Positions 22,196 to 36,154 of a stretch of 64,000 bases of DNA are shown piece after piece. A program made the translations under genes and the position numbers. Numbering within the stretch: the first letter of the stretch is position 1; every line of letters starts with the position of its first letter. This DNA is from Fasciola hepatica (Eukaryota; Platyhelminthes; Trematoda; Plagiorchiida; Fasciolidae), in contig CANUEZ040000191.1 of assembly GCA_948099385.1 (NCBI GenBank), positions 5,394,001 through 5,458,000 of the forward strand. Reading direction: 5' to 3'. The notes below the pieces were generated by a model, which ran no database searches, was not told the DNA's origin, and was given only the letters and a program-made list of their open reading frames with translations.

Positions 22196-24300
22196 CTAAG
22201 TAAAACCAAGGCATTCCCTTATGAACAATCCACACAGATTGCTCATACAATGCAATAGAGCAGTGGCAGAATTGAATTGTCTGATGTGATTCTCCATGCA
22301 GCTTAACCACGGAAATGAACTTTGAAAATTATGGAAGCACTGTATAGCTGTTTGATCCGCTAAGGGAATCATGAGCATTGCACATGGACAGTGCCCATAC
22401 GGGGACACGAACAAGGGTTGGGGTGAACGAATGTCAGTCGAACACCCAAACCACAAGGCTATCCCATATGGGTCTCAACGCTTTGTTCAACATATACAAC
22501 ACATGATATAGCACAATCCCCAAATTGGCTTCGGCTTTCGCTTTCGCTTTGAACGGTAACAACCAAATTCTCGCACACCGATCCAATCCTATGTTCCATC
22601 ACTTCTCTATTTATGGGCCTAAGTAAAACCAAAGCATTCCCTTATGAACAATCCACACAGATTGCTCATACAATGCAATAGAGCAGTAGCAGAGTAAATT
22701 AGTCTGATGTGATTCTCCATGCAGCTTGAACACTGAACAGACCATTGAAATTATGGAAGCACTGTACAGCTGTTTGATCCGCTAAGGGAATCATGAGCAT
22801 TGCACATGGACAGAGCCCACGCGGAGACACGAACAAGGGTTGGGGTGAACGAATGTCAGTCGAACACCCAAACCACAAGGCTATCCGATATGGGTCTCAA
22901 CGCTTTGTTAAACATATACAATACATGATATAGCACAATCCCCAAATTGGCTTCGGCTTTCGCTTTCGCTTTGAACGGTAACAACCAAATTCTCGCACAC
23001 CGATCCAATCCTATGTTCCATCACTTCTCTATTTATGGGCCTAAGTAAAACCAACGCATTCCCTTATGAACAATCCACACAGATTGCTCATACAATGCAA
23101 TAGAGCAGTAGCAGAGTAGATTTGTCTGATGTGATTCTCCATGCAGCTTAACCACGGAAATGACCATTGAAATTATGGAAGCACTGTACAGCTGTTTGAT
23201 CCGCTAAGGGAATCATGAGCATTGCACATGGACAGAGCCCACACGGGGACACGAACAAGGGTTGGGGTGAACGAATGTCAGTCGAACACCCAAACCACAA
23301 GGCTATCCGATATGGGTCTCAACGCTTTGTTCAACATATACAACACATGATATAGCACAATCCCCAAATTGGCTTCGGCTTTCGCTTTCGCTTTGAACGG
23401 TAACAACCAAATTCTCGCACACCGATCCAATCCCATGTTCCATCACTTCTCTATTTATGGGCCTAAGTAAAACCAAGGCATTCCCTTATGAACAATCCAC
23501 ACAGATTGCTCATACAATGCAATAGAGCAGTAGCAGAGTAAATTTGTATAATATGATTCTCCATGCAGCTTGAACACTGAACAGACCATTGAAATTATGG
23601 AAGCACTGTACAGCTGTTTGATCCGCTAAGGGAATCATGAGCATTGCACATGGACAGAGCCCACGCGGAGACACGAACAAGGGTTGGGGTGAACGAATGT
23701 CAGTCGAACACCCAAAACAACAGGGCTATTCCATATGGGTCTCAACGCTTTGTTCAACATATACACTACATGATATAGCACAATCCCCAAATTGGATTCG
23801 GCTTTCGCTTTCGCTTTGAACGGTAACAATCAAATTCTCGCACACCGATCCAATCCCATGTTCCATCACTTCTCTATTTATGGGCCTAAGTAAAACCAAC
23901 GCATTCCCTTATGAACAATCCACACAGATTGCTCATACAATGCAATAGAGCAGTAGCAGAGTAGATTTGTATAATATGATTCTCCATGCAGCTTGAACAC
24001 TGAACTGACCATTGAAATTATGGAAGCACTGTACAGCTGTTTGATCCGCTAAGGGAATCATGAGCATTGCACATGGACAGAGCCCACACGGGGACACGAA
24101 CAAGGGTTGGGGTGAACGAATGTCAGTCGAACACCCAAACCACAAGGCTATACGATATGTGTCCGAAAGATTTGTTCAACATATACAACACATGATATAG
24201 CACAATCCCCAAATTGGCTTCGGCTTTCGCTTTCGCTTTGAACGGTAACAACCAAATTCTCGCACACCGATCCAATCCTATGTTCCATCACTTCTCTATT
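22030..24300 (+). repeat. Six-monomer HOR, copy 1 (2,534 bp period)
   Basis: The monomers at 22196, 22619, 23041, 23463 and 23886 recur at 24731, 25153, 25575, 25997 and 26420. Shared markers are CAGTGGCAGAATTG, ATGGACAGTGCCC, AAGCATTCCC with GTAAATTAGTC, GTTAAACATATAC, and CCAAAACAACAGGGC. Several members carry the one-base loss ATTGAAATTATGG, so the unit is shorter than 6 x 423. Confidence 0.88.
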
Positions 24301-24563
24301 TATGGGCCTAAGTAAAACCAAGGCATTCCCTTATGAACAATCCACACAGATTGCTCATACAATGCAATAGAGCAGTAGCAGAGTAGATTTGTATAATATG
24401 ATTCTCCATGCAGCTTGAACACTGAACTGACCATTGAAAATTATGGAAGCACTGTACAGCTGTTTGATCCGCTAAGGGAATCATGAGCATTGCACATGGA
24501 CAGAGCCCACACGGGGACACGAACAAGGGTTGGGGTGAACGAATGTCAGTCGAACACCCAAAC

Positions 24564-26840
24564 CACAAGGCTATCCGATATGGGTCTGAACGCTTTGTTC
24601 AACATATACACTACATGATATAGCACAATCCCCGAATTGGCTTCGGCTTTCGCTTTCGCTTTGAACGGTAACAACCAAATTCTCGCACACCGATCCAATC
24701 CTATGTTCCATCACTTCTCTATTTATGGGCCTAAGTAAAACCAAGGCATTCCCTTATGAACAATCCACACAGATTGCTCATACAATGCAATAGAGCAGTG
24801 GCAGAATTGAATTGTCTGATGTGATTCTCCATGCAGCTTAACCACGGAAATGATATTGAAAATTATGGAAGCACTGTATAGCTGTTTGATCCGCTAAGGG
24901 AATCATGAGCATTGCACATGGACAGTGCCCATACGGGGACACGAACAAGGGTTGGGGTGAACGAATGTCAGTCGAACACCCAAACCACAAGGCTATCCCA
25001 TATGGGTCTCAACGCTTTGTTCAACATATACAACACATGATATAGCACAATCCCCAAATTGGCTTCGGCTTTCGCTTTCGCTTTGAACGGTAACAACCAA
25101 ATTCTCGCACACCGATCCAATCCTATTTTCCATCACTTCTCTATTTATGGGCCTAAGTAAAACCAAAGCATTCCCTTATGAACAATCCACACAGATTGCT
25201 CATACAATGCAATAGAGCAGTAGCAGAGTAAATTAGTCTGATGTGATTCTCCATGCAGCTTGAACACTGAACAGACCATTGAAATTATGGAAGCACTGTA
25301 CAGCTGTTTGATCCGCTAAGGGAATCATGAGCATTGCACATGGACAGAGCCCACGCGGAGACACGAACAAGGGTTGGGGTGAACGAATGTCAGTCGAACA
25401 CCCAAACCACAAGGCTATCCGATATGGGTCTCAACGCTTTGTTAAACATATACAATACATGATATAGCACAATCCCCAAATTGGCTTCGGCTTTCGCTTT
25501 CGCTTTGAACGGTAACAACCAAATTCTCGCACACCGATCCAATCCTATGTTCCATCACTTCTCTATTTATGGGCCTAAGTAAAACCAACGCATTCCCTTA
25601 TGAACAATCCACACAGATTGCTCATACAATGCAATAGAGCAGTAGCAGAGTAGATTTGTCTGATGTGATTCTCCATGCAGCTTAACCACGGAAATGACCA
25701 TTGAAATTATGGAAGCACTGTACAGCTGTTTGATCCGCTAAGGGAATCATGAGCATTGCACATGGACAGAGCCCACACGGGGACACGAACAAGGGTTGCG
25801 GTGAACGAATGTCAGTCGAACACCCAAACCACAAGGCTATCCGATATGTGTCCGAAAGATTTGTTCAACATATACAACACATGATATAGCACAATCCCCA
25901 AATTGGCTTCGGCTTTCGCTTTCGCTTTGAACGGTAACAACCAAATTCTCGCACACCGATCCAATCCCATGTTCCATCACTTCTCTATTTATGGGCCTAA
26001 GTAAAACCAAGGCATTCCCTTATGAACAATCCACACAGATTGCTCATACAATGCAATAGAGCAGTAGCAGAGTAAATTTGTATAATATGATTCTCCATGC
26101 AGCTTGAACACTGAACAGACCATTGAAATTATGGAAGCACTGTACAGCTGTTTGATCCGCTAAGGGAATTATGAGCATTGCACATGGACAGAGCCCACGC
26201 GGAGACACGAACAAGGGTTGGGGTGAACGAATGTCAGTCGAACACCCAAAACAACAGGGCTATTCCATATGGGTCTCAACGCTTTGTTCAACATATACAC
26301 TACATGATATAGCACAATCCCCAAATTGGCTTCGGCTTTCGCTTTCGCTTTGAACGGTAACAACCAAATTCTCGCACACCGATCCAATCCTATGTTCCAT
26401 CACTTCTCTATTTATGGGCCTAAGTAAAACCAAGGCATTCCCTTATGAACAATCCACACAGATTGCTCATACAATGCAGTAGAGCAGTAGCAGAGTAGAT
26501 TTGTATAATATGATTCTCCATGCAGCTTGAACACTGAACTGACCATTGAAATTATGGAAGCACTGTACAGCTGTTTGATCCGCTAAGGGAATCATGAGCA
26601 TTGCACATGGACAGAGCCCACACGGGGACACGAACAAGGGTTGGGGTGAACGAATGTCAGTCGAACACCCAAACCACAAGGCTATACGATATGTGTCCGA
26701 AAGATTTGTTCAACATATACAACACATGATATAGCACAATCCCCAAATTGGCTTCGGCTTTCGCTTTCGCTTTGAACGGTAACAACCAAATTCTCGCACA
26801 CCGATCCAATCCTATGTTCCATCACTTCTCTATTTATGGG
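24564..26840 (+). repeat. Six-monomer HOR, copy 2 (2,534 bp period)
   Basis: This repeats the previous block in order and offset. Small differences are ATGATATTG at 24,850 (a one-base loss with a substitution), CCTATTTTCC at 25,125, and TGTCCGAAAGATTTG at 25,848 where the first copy has GGTCTCAACGCTTTG. The last of these is a clustered set of changes, as expected from a conversion patch. The sixth monomer (26842) does not match its counterpart at 24308, so the duplication stops there. Confidence 0.87.
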
Positions 26841-26841
26841 C

Positions 26842-29382
26842 CTAAGTAAAACCAAGGCATTCCCTTATGAACAATCCACACAGATTGCTCATACAATGCA
26901 ATAGAGCAGTAGCAGATTTGATTTGTATAATATGATTCTCCATGCAGCTTGAACAATGAACTGACCATTGAAATTGATGGAAGCACTGTACAGCTGTTTG
27001 ATCCGCTAAGGGAATCATGAGCATTGCACATGGACAGAGCCCACGCGGAGACACGAACAAGGGTTGGGGTGAACGAATGTCAGTCGAACACCCAAACCAC
27101 AAGGCTATCCCATATGGGTCTCAACGCTTTGTTCAACATATACACTACATGATATAGCACAATTTCCAAATTGGCTTCGGCTTTCGCTTTCGCTTTGAAC
27201 TGTAACAACCAAATTCTCGCACACCGATCCAATCCTATGTTCCATCACTTCTCTATTTATGGGCCTAAGTAAAACCAAGGCATTCCCTTATGAACAATCC
27301 CCACACAGATTGCTCATACAATGCAATAGAGCAGTAGCAGAGTAGATTTGAATAATATGATTCTCCATGCAGCTTAACCACGGAAATGACCATTGAAAAT
27401 TATGGAAGCACTGTACAGCTGTTTGATCCGCTAAGGGAATCATGAGCATTGCACATGGACAGAGCCCACTCGGAGACACGAACAAGGGTTGGAGTGAACG
27501 AATGTCAGTCGAACACCCAAACCACAAGGCTATCCCATATGGGTCTCAACGCTTTGTTCAACATATACACTACATGATATAGCACAATCCCCAAATTGGC
27601 TTCGGCTTTCGCTTTCGCTTTGAACGGTAACAACCAAATTTACGCACACCGATCCAACCCCATATTCCATCAATTCTCTATTTATGGGCCTAAGTAAAAC
27701 CAAGGCATTCCCTTATGAACAATCCACACAGATTGCTCATACAATGCAATAGAGCAGTAGCAGAGTAAATTTGTCTGATGTGATTCTCCATGCAGCTTGA
27801 ACACTGAACAGACCATTGAAAATTATGGAAGCACTGTACAGCTGTTTGATCCGCTAAGGGAATCATGAGCATTGCACATGGACAGAGCCCACGCGGAGAC
27901 ACGAACAAGGGTTGGGGTGAACGAATGTCAGTCGAACACCCAAACCACAAGGCTATCCCATATGGGTCTCAACGCTTTGTTCAACATATACAACACATGA
28001 TATAGCACAATCCCCAAATTGGCTTCGGCTTTCGCTTTCGCTTTGAACGGTAACAACCAAATTCTCGCACACCGATCCAATCCCATGTTCCATCACTTCT
28101 CTATTTATGGGCCTAAGTAAAACCAACGCATTCCCTTATGAACAATCCACACAGATTGCTCATACAATGCAATAGAGCAGTAGCAGATTTGATTTGTATA
28201 ATATGATTCTCCATGCAGCTTGAACACTGAACTGACCATTGAAATTGATGGAAGCACTGTACAGCTGTTTGATCCGCTAAGGGAATCATGAGCATTGCAC
28301 ATGGACAGAGCCCACGCGGAGACACGAACAAGGGTTGGGGTGAACGAATGTCAGTCGAACACCCAAACCACAAGGCTATCCCATATGGGTCTCAACGCTT
28401 TGTTCAACATATACACTACATGATATAGCACAATTTCCAAATTGGCTTCGGCTTTCGCTTTCGCTTTGAACTGTAACAACCAAATTCTCGCACACCGATC
28501 CAATCCTATGTTCCATCACTTCTCTATTTATGGGCCTAAGTAAAACCAAGGCATTCCCTTATGAACAATCCCCACACAGATTGCTCATACAATGCAATAG
28601 AGCAGTAGCAGAGTAGATTTGAATAATATGATTCTCCATGCAGCTTAACCACGGAAATGACCATTGAAAATTATGGAAGCACTGTACAGCTGTTTGATCC
28701 GCTAAGGGAATCATGAGCATTGCACATGGACAGAGCCCACTCGGAGACACGAACAAGGGTTGGAGTGAACGAATGTCAGTCGAACACCCAAACCACAAGG
28801 CTATCCCATATGGGTCTCAACGCTTTGTTCAACATATACACTACATGATATAGCACAATCCCCAAATTGGCTTCGGCTTTCGCTTTCGCTTTGAACGGTA
28901 ACAACCAAATTTACGCACACCGATCCAACCCCATATTCCATCAATTCTCTATTTATGGGCCTAAGTAAAACCAAGGCATTCCCTTATGAACAATCCACAC
29001 AGATTGCTCATACAATGCAATAGAGCAGTAGCAGAGTAAATTTGTATAATATGATTCTCCATGCGGCTTGAACACTGAACTGACCATTGAAAATTATGGA
29101 AGCACTGTACAGCTGTTTGATCCGCTAAGGGAATCATGAGCATTGCACATGGACAGAGCCCACACGGGGACACGAACAAGGGTTGCGGTGAACGAATGTC
29201 AGTCGAACACCCAAACCACAAGGCTATCGATATGGGTCTCAACGCTTTGTTCAACATATACACTACATGATATAGCACAATCCCCAAATTGGCTTCGGCT
29301 TTCGCTTTCGCTTTGAACGGTAACAACCAAATTCTCGCACACCGATCCAATCCTATGTTCCATCACTTCTCTATTTATGAGC
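26842..29382 (+). repeat. Three-monomer HOR present twice (1,271 bp period)
   Basis: The monomers at 26842, 27265 and 27690 are followed by 28113, 28536 and 28961. The first two of each set share AGATTTGATTTG, CAATTTCCAAATTGG, TTTGAATAATATG with the CC insertion, and the block ATTTACGCACACC/CCAACCCCATATTCC. The third monomers differ (TCTGATGTG against TATAATATG with CCATGCGGC), so the period breaks at the third position of the second copy. Confidence 0.83.
28961..29382 (+). repeat. 422-bp monomer variant (CTATCGATAT), type example
   Basis: One base is missing from the palindrome region, giving CTATCGATATGGG near 29,225. The same form occurs in the monomers at 38274, 39964 and 42081. A second one-base loss at the same place, CTACCCATATGGG with GAATGATTTCTTTAAC or GAATGATTTGTTTAAC, occurs in those at 38696, 40386, 50963, 52653, 54765 and 56876. 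All are in the right-hand domain. The losses join two minus-strand open frames into a longer one (up to 129 codons), a by-product and not evidence of a gene. Confidence 0.82.
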
Positions 29383-30651
29383 CTAAGTAAAACCAAGGCA
29401 TTTCCTTATGAACAATCCACACAGATTGCTCATACAATGCAATAAAGCAGTAGCAGAGTAGATTTGTATAATATGATTCTCCATGCAGCTTGAACACTGA
29501 ACTGACCATTGAAAATGATGGAAGCACTGTACAGCTGTTTGATCCGCTGAGGGAATCATGAGCATTGCACATGGACAGAGCCCACTCGGAGACACGAACA
29601 AGGGTTGGGGTGAACGAATGTCAGTCGAACACCCAAACCACAAGGCTATCCCATATGGGTCTCAACGCTTTGTTCAACATATACAACACATGATATAGCA
29701 CAATCCCCAAATTGGCTTCGGCTTTCGCTTTCGCTTTGAACGGTAACAACCAAATTCTCGCACACCGATCCAATCCTATGTTCCATCACTTCTCTATTTA
29801 TGGGCCTATTTAAAACCAAGGCATTCCCTTATGAACAATCCACACAGATTGCTCATACAATGCAATAGAGCAGTAGCAGAGTAGATTTGTATAATATGAT
29901 TCTCCATGCAGCTTGAACACTGAACTGACCATTGAAAATGATGGAAGCACTGTACAGCTGTTTGATCCGCTAAGGGAATCATGAGCATTGCACATGGACA
30001 GAGCCCACGCGGAGACACGAACAAGGGTTGGGGTGAACGAATGTCAGTCGAACACCCAAACCACAAGGCTATCCGATATGGGTCTCAACGCTTTGTTCAA
30101 CATATACAACACATGATATAGCACAATCCCCAAATTGGATTCGGCTTTCGCTTTCGCTTTGAACGGTAACAACCAAATTCTCGCACACCGATCCAATCCC
30201 ATGTTCCATCACTTCTCTATTTATGGGCCTAAGTAAAACCAAGGCATTCCCTTATGAACAATCCACACAGATTGCTCATACAATGCAATAGAGCAGTAGC
30301 AGAGTAGATTTGTATATTATGATTCTCCATGCAGCGTGACCACGGAACTGACCATTGAAAATGATGGAAGCACTGTACAGCTGTTTGATCCGCTAAGGGA
30401 ATCATGAGCATTGCACATGGACAGAGCCCACGCGGAGACACGAACAAGGGTTGGGGTGAACGAATGTCAGTCGAACACCCAAACCACAAGGCTATCCCAT
30501 ATGGGTCTCAACGCTTTGTTCAACATATACACTACATGATATAGCACAATTTCCAAATTGGCTTCGGCTTTCGCTTTCGCTTTGAACTGTAACAACCAAA
30601 TTCTCGCACACCGATCCAATCCTATGTTCCATCACTTCTCTATTTATGGGC

Positions 30652-32347
30652 CTAAGTAAAACCAAGGCATTCCCTTATGAACAATCCCCACACAGATTGC
30701 TCATACAATGCAATAGAGCAGTAGCAGAGTAGATTTGAATAATATGATTCTCCATGCAGCTTAACCACGGAAATGACCATTGAAAATTATGGAAGCACTG
30801 TACAGCTGTTTGATCCGCTAAGGGAATCATGAGCATTGCACATGGACAGAGCCCACTCGGAGACACGAACAAGGGTTGGAGTGAACGAATGTCAGTCGAA
30901 CACCCAAACCACAAGGCTATCCCATATGGGTCTCAACGCTTTGTTCAACATATACACTACATGATATAGCACAATCCCCAAATTGGCTTCGGCTTTCGCT
31001 TTCGCTTTGAACGGTAACAACCAAATTTACGCACACCGATCCAACCCCATATTCCATCAATTCTCTATTTATGGGCCTAAGTAAAACCAAGGCATTCCCT
31101 TATGAACAATCCACACAGATTGCTCATACAATGCAATAGAGCAGTAGCAGATTTGATTTGTCTGATGTGATTCTCCATGCAGCTTGAACACTGAACAGAC
31201 CATTGAAAATTATGGAAGCACTGTACAGCTGTTTGATCCGCTAAGGGAATCATGAGCATTGCACATGGACAGAGCCCACGCGGAGACACGAACAAGGGTT
31301 GGGGTGAACGAATGTCAGTCGAACACCCAAACCACAAGGCTATCCCATATGGGTCTCAACGCTTTGTTCAACATATACAACACATGATATAGCACAATCC
31401 CCAAATTGGCTTCGGCTTTCGCTTTCGCTTTGAACGGTAACAACCAAATTCTCGCACACCGATCCAATCCCATGTTCCATCACTTCTCTATTTATGGGCC
31501 TAAGTAAAACCAACGCATTCCCTTATGAACAATCCCCACACAGATTGCTCATACAATGCAATAGAGCAGTAGCAGAGTAGATTTGAATAATATGATTCTC
31601 CATGCAGCTTAACCACGGAAATGACCATTGAAAATTATGGAAGCACTGTACAGCTGTTTGATCCGCTAAGGGAATCATGAGCATTGCACATGGACAGACC
31701 CCACTCGGAGACACGAACAAGGGTTGGAGTGAACGAATGTCAGTCGAACACCCAAACCACAAGGCTATCCCATATGGGTCTCAACGCTTTGTTCAACATA
31801 TACACTACATGATATAGCACAATCCCCAAATTGGCTTCGGCTTTCGCTTTCGCTTTGAACGGTAACAACCAAATTTACGCACACCGATCCAACCCCATAT
31901 TCCATCAATTCTCTATTTATGGGCCTAAGTAAAACCAAGGCATTCCCTTATGAACAATCCACACAGATTGCTCATACAATGCAATAGAGCAGTAGCAGAT
32001 TTGATTTGTCTGATGTGATTCTCCATGCAGCTTGAACACTGAACAGACCATTGAAAATTATGGAAGCACTGTACAGCTGTTTGATCCGCTAAGGGAATCA
32101 TGAGCATTGCACATGGACAGAGCCCACGCGGAGACACGAACAAGGGTTGGGGTGAACGAATGTCAGTCGAACACCCAAACCACAAGGCTATCCGATATGG
32201 GTCTCAACGCTTTGTTCAACATATACAACACATGATATAGCACAATCCCCAAATTGGCTTCGGCTTTCGCTTTCGCTTTGAACGGTAACAACCAAATTCT
32301 CGCACACCGATCCAATCCCATGTTCCATCACTTCTCTATTTATGGGC
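30652..32347 (+). repeat. Two-monomer HOR present twice (848 bp period)
   Basis: The monomers at 30652 (425 bp, TTTGAATAATATG) and 31077 (AGATTTGATTTGTCTG) are repeated at 31500 and 31925, including ATTTACGCACACC with CCAACCCCATATTCC at both. Differences are minor, such as AGACCCCACTCGG at 31,697. The two monomers are the same types as 27265 and 27690 or their relatives. Confidence 0.84.
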
Positions 32348-32770
32348 CTAAGTAAAACCAACGCATTCCCTTATGAACAATCCACACAGATTGCTCATAC
32401 AATGCAATAGAGCAGTAGCAGAGTAAATTTGTATAATATGATTCTCCATGCGGCTTGAACACTGAACTGACCATTGAAAATTATGGAAGCACTGTACAGC
32501 TGTTTGATCCGCTAAGGGAATCATGAGCATTGCACATGGACAGAGCCCATACGGAGACACGAACAAGGGTTGGGGTGAACGAATGTCAGTCGAACACCCA
32601 AACCACAAGGCTATCCCATATGGGTCTCAACGCTTTGTTCAACATATACAATACATGATATAGCACAATCCCCAAATTGGCTTCGGCTTTCGCTTTCGCT
32701 TTGAACGGTAACAACCAAATTCTCGCACACCGATCCAATCCTATGTTCCATCACTTCTCCATTTATGAGC

Positions 32771-35700
32771 CTAAGTAAAACCAAGGCATTTCCTTATGAA
32801 CAATCCACACAGATTGCTCATACAATGCAATAAAGCAGTAGCAGAGTAGATTTGTATAATATGATTCTCCATGCAGCTTGAACACTGAACTGACCATTGA
32901 AAATGATGGAAGCACTGTACAGCTGTTTGATCCGCTGAGGGAATCATGAGCATTGCACATGGACAGAGCCCACTCGGAGACACGAAAAATGGTTGGGGTG
33001 AACGAATGTCAGTCGAACACCCAAACCACAAGGCTATCCCATATGGGTCTCAACGCTTTGTTCAACATATACAACACATGATATAGCACAATCCCCAAAT
33101 TGGCTTCGGCTTTCGCTTTCGCTTTGAACGGTAACAACCAAATTCTCGCACACCGATCCAATCCTATGTTCCATCACTTCTCTATTTATGGGCCCAAGTA
33201 AAACCAAGGCATTCCCTTATGAACAATCCACACAGATTGCTCATACAATGCAATAGAGCAGTAGCAGAGTAGATTTGTATAATATGATTCTCCATGCAGC
33301 TTGAACACTGAACTGACCATTGAAAATGATGGAAGCACTGTACAGCTGTTTGATCCGCTAAGGGAATCATGAGCATTGCACATGGACAGAGCCCACGCGG
33401 AGACACGAACAAGGGTTGGGGTGAACGAATGTCAGTCGAACACCCAAACCACAAGGCTATCCCATATGGGTCTCAACGCTTTGTTCAACATATACAACAC
33501 ATGATATAGCACAATCCCCAAATTGGCTTCGGCTTTCGCTTTCGCTTTGAACGGTAACAACCAAATTCTCGCACACCGATCCAATCCCATGTTCCATCAC
33601 TTCTCTATTTATGGGCCTAAGTAAAACCAAGGCATTCCCTTATGAACAATCCACACAGATTGCTCATACAATGCAATAGAGCAGTAGCAGAGTAGATTTG
33701 TATATTATGATTCTCCATGCAGCGTGACCACGGAACTGACCATTGAAAATGATGGAAGCACTGTACAGCTGTTTGATCCGCTAAGGGAATCATGAGCATT
33801 GCACATGGACAGAGCCCACTCGGAGACACGAACAAGGGTTGGGGTGAACGAATGTCAGTCGAACACCCAAACCACAAGGCTATCCCATATGGGTCTCAAC
33901 GCATTGTTCAACATATACAACACATGATATAGCACAATCCCCAAATTGGCTTCGGCTTTCGCTTTCGCTTTGAACGGTAACAACCGAATTCTCGCACACC
34001 GATCCAATCCTATGTTCCATCACTTCTCTATTTATGGGCCTAAGTAAAACCAAGGCATTCCCTTATGAACAATCCACACAGATTGCTCATACAATGCAAT
34101 AGAGCAGTAGCAGATTTGATTTGTATAATATGATTCTCCATGCAGCTTGAACACTGAACTGACCATTGAAATTGATGGAAGCACTGTACAGCTGTTTGAT
34201 CCGCTAAGGGAATCATGAGCATTGCACATGGACAGAGCCCACGCGGAGACACGAACAAGGGTTGGGGTGAACGAATGTCAGTCGAACACCCAAACCACAA
34301 GGCTATCCCATATGGGTCTCAACGCTTTGTTCAACATATACACTACATGATATAGCACAATTTCCAAATTGGCTTCGGCTTTCGCTTTCGCTTTGAACGG
34401 TAACAACCAAATTCTCGCACACCGATCCAATCCTATGTTCCATCACTTCTCTATTTATGAGCCTAAGTAAAACCAAGGCATTTCCTTATGAACAATCCAC
34501 ACAGATTGCTCATACAATGCAATAAAGCAGTAGCAGAGTAGATTTGTATAATATGATTCTCCATGCAGCTTGAACACTGAACTGACCATTGAAAATGATG
34601 GAAGCACTGTACAGCTGTTTGATCCGCTGAGGGAATCATGAGCATTGCACATGGACAGAGCCCACTCGGAGACACGAAAAATGGTTGGGGTGAACGAATG
34701 TCAGTCGAACACCCAAACCACAAGGCTATCCCATATGGGTCTCAACGCTTTGTTCAACATATACAACACATGATATAGCACAATCCCCAAATTGGCTTCG
34801 GCTTTCGCTTTCGCTTTGAACGGTAACAACCAAATTCTCGCACACCGATCCAATCCTATGTTCCATCACTTCTCTATTTATGGGCCCAAGTAAAACCAAG
34901 GCATTCCCTTATGAACAATCCACACAGATTGCTCATACAATGCAATAGAGCAGTAGCAGAGTAGATTTGTATAATATGATTCTCCATGCAGCTTGAACAC
35001 TGAACTGACCATTGAAAATGATGGAAGCACTGTACAGCTGTTTGATCCGCTAAGGGAATCATGAGCATTGCACATGGACAGAGCCCACGCGGAGACACGA
35101 ACAAGGGTTGGGGTGAACGAATGTCAGTCGAACACCCAAACCACAAGGCTATCCCATATGGGTCTCAACGCTTTGTTCAACATATACACTACATGATATA
35201 GCACAATCCCCAAATTGGCTTCGGCTTTCGCTTTCGCTTTGAACGGTAACAACCAAATTCTCGCACACCGATCCAATCCCATGTTCCATCACTTCTCTAT
35301 TTATGGGCCTAAGTAAAACCAAGGCATTCCCTTATGAACAATCCACACAGATTGCTCATACAATGCAATAGAGCAGTAGCAGAGTAGATTTGTCTGATGT
35401 GATTCTCCATGCAGCTTGAACACTGAATAGACCATTGAAAATGATGGAAGCACTGTACAGCTGTTTGATCCGCTAAGGGAATCATGAGCATTGCACATGG
35501 ACAGAGCCCACTCGGGGACACGAACAAGGGTTGGGGTGAACGAATGTCAGTCGAACACCCAAACCACAAGGCTATCCCATATGGGTCTCAACGCTTTGTT
35601 CAACATATACAACACATGATATAGCACAATCCCCAAATTGGCTTCGGCTTTCGCTTTCGCTTTGAACGGTAACAACCGAATTCTCGCACACCGATCCAAT

Positions 35701-36154
35701 CCTATGTTCCATCACTTCTCTATTTATGGGCCTAAGTAAAACCAAGGCATTCCCTTATGAACAATCCACACAGATTGCTCATACAATGCAATAGAGCAGT
35801 AGCAGATTTGATTTGTATAATATGATTCTCCATGCAGCTTGAACACTGAACTGACCATTGAAATTGATGGAAGCACTGTACAGCTGTTTGATCCGCTAAG
35901 GGAATCATGAGCATTGCACATGGACAGAGCCCACGCGGAGACACGAACAAGGGTTGGGGTGAACGAATGTCAGTCGAACACCCAAACCACAAGGCTATCC
36001 CATATGGGTCTCAACGCTTTGTTCAACATATACACTACATGATATAGCACAATTTCCAAATTGGCTTCGGCTTTCGCTTTCGCTTTGAACTGTAACAACC
36101 AAATTCTCGCACACCGATCCAATCCTATGTTCCATCACTTCTCTATTTATGGGC
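32771..36154 (+). repeat. Four-monomer HOR present twice (1,692 bp period)
   Basis: The monomers at 32771, 33194, 33617 and 34040 are followed by 34463, 34886, 35309 and 35732. Positions 1, 2 and 4 match, with CATTTCCTTATG, AATAAAGCAG, CCGCTGAGGG and CACGAAAAATGG in the first, GGGCCCAAGTAAAAC in the second, and AGATTTGATTTG in the fourth. Position 3 does not: 33617 is a TATATTATG/GCAGCGTGACC monomer, whereas 35309 is a left-domain type otherwise seen at 6951, 8645 and 16686. Confidence 0.85.
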
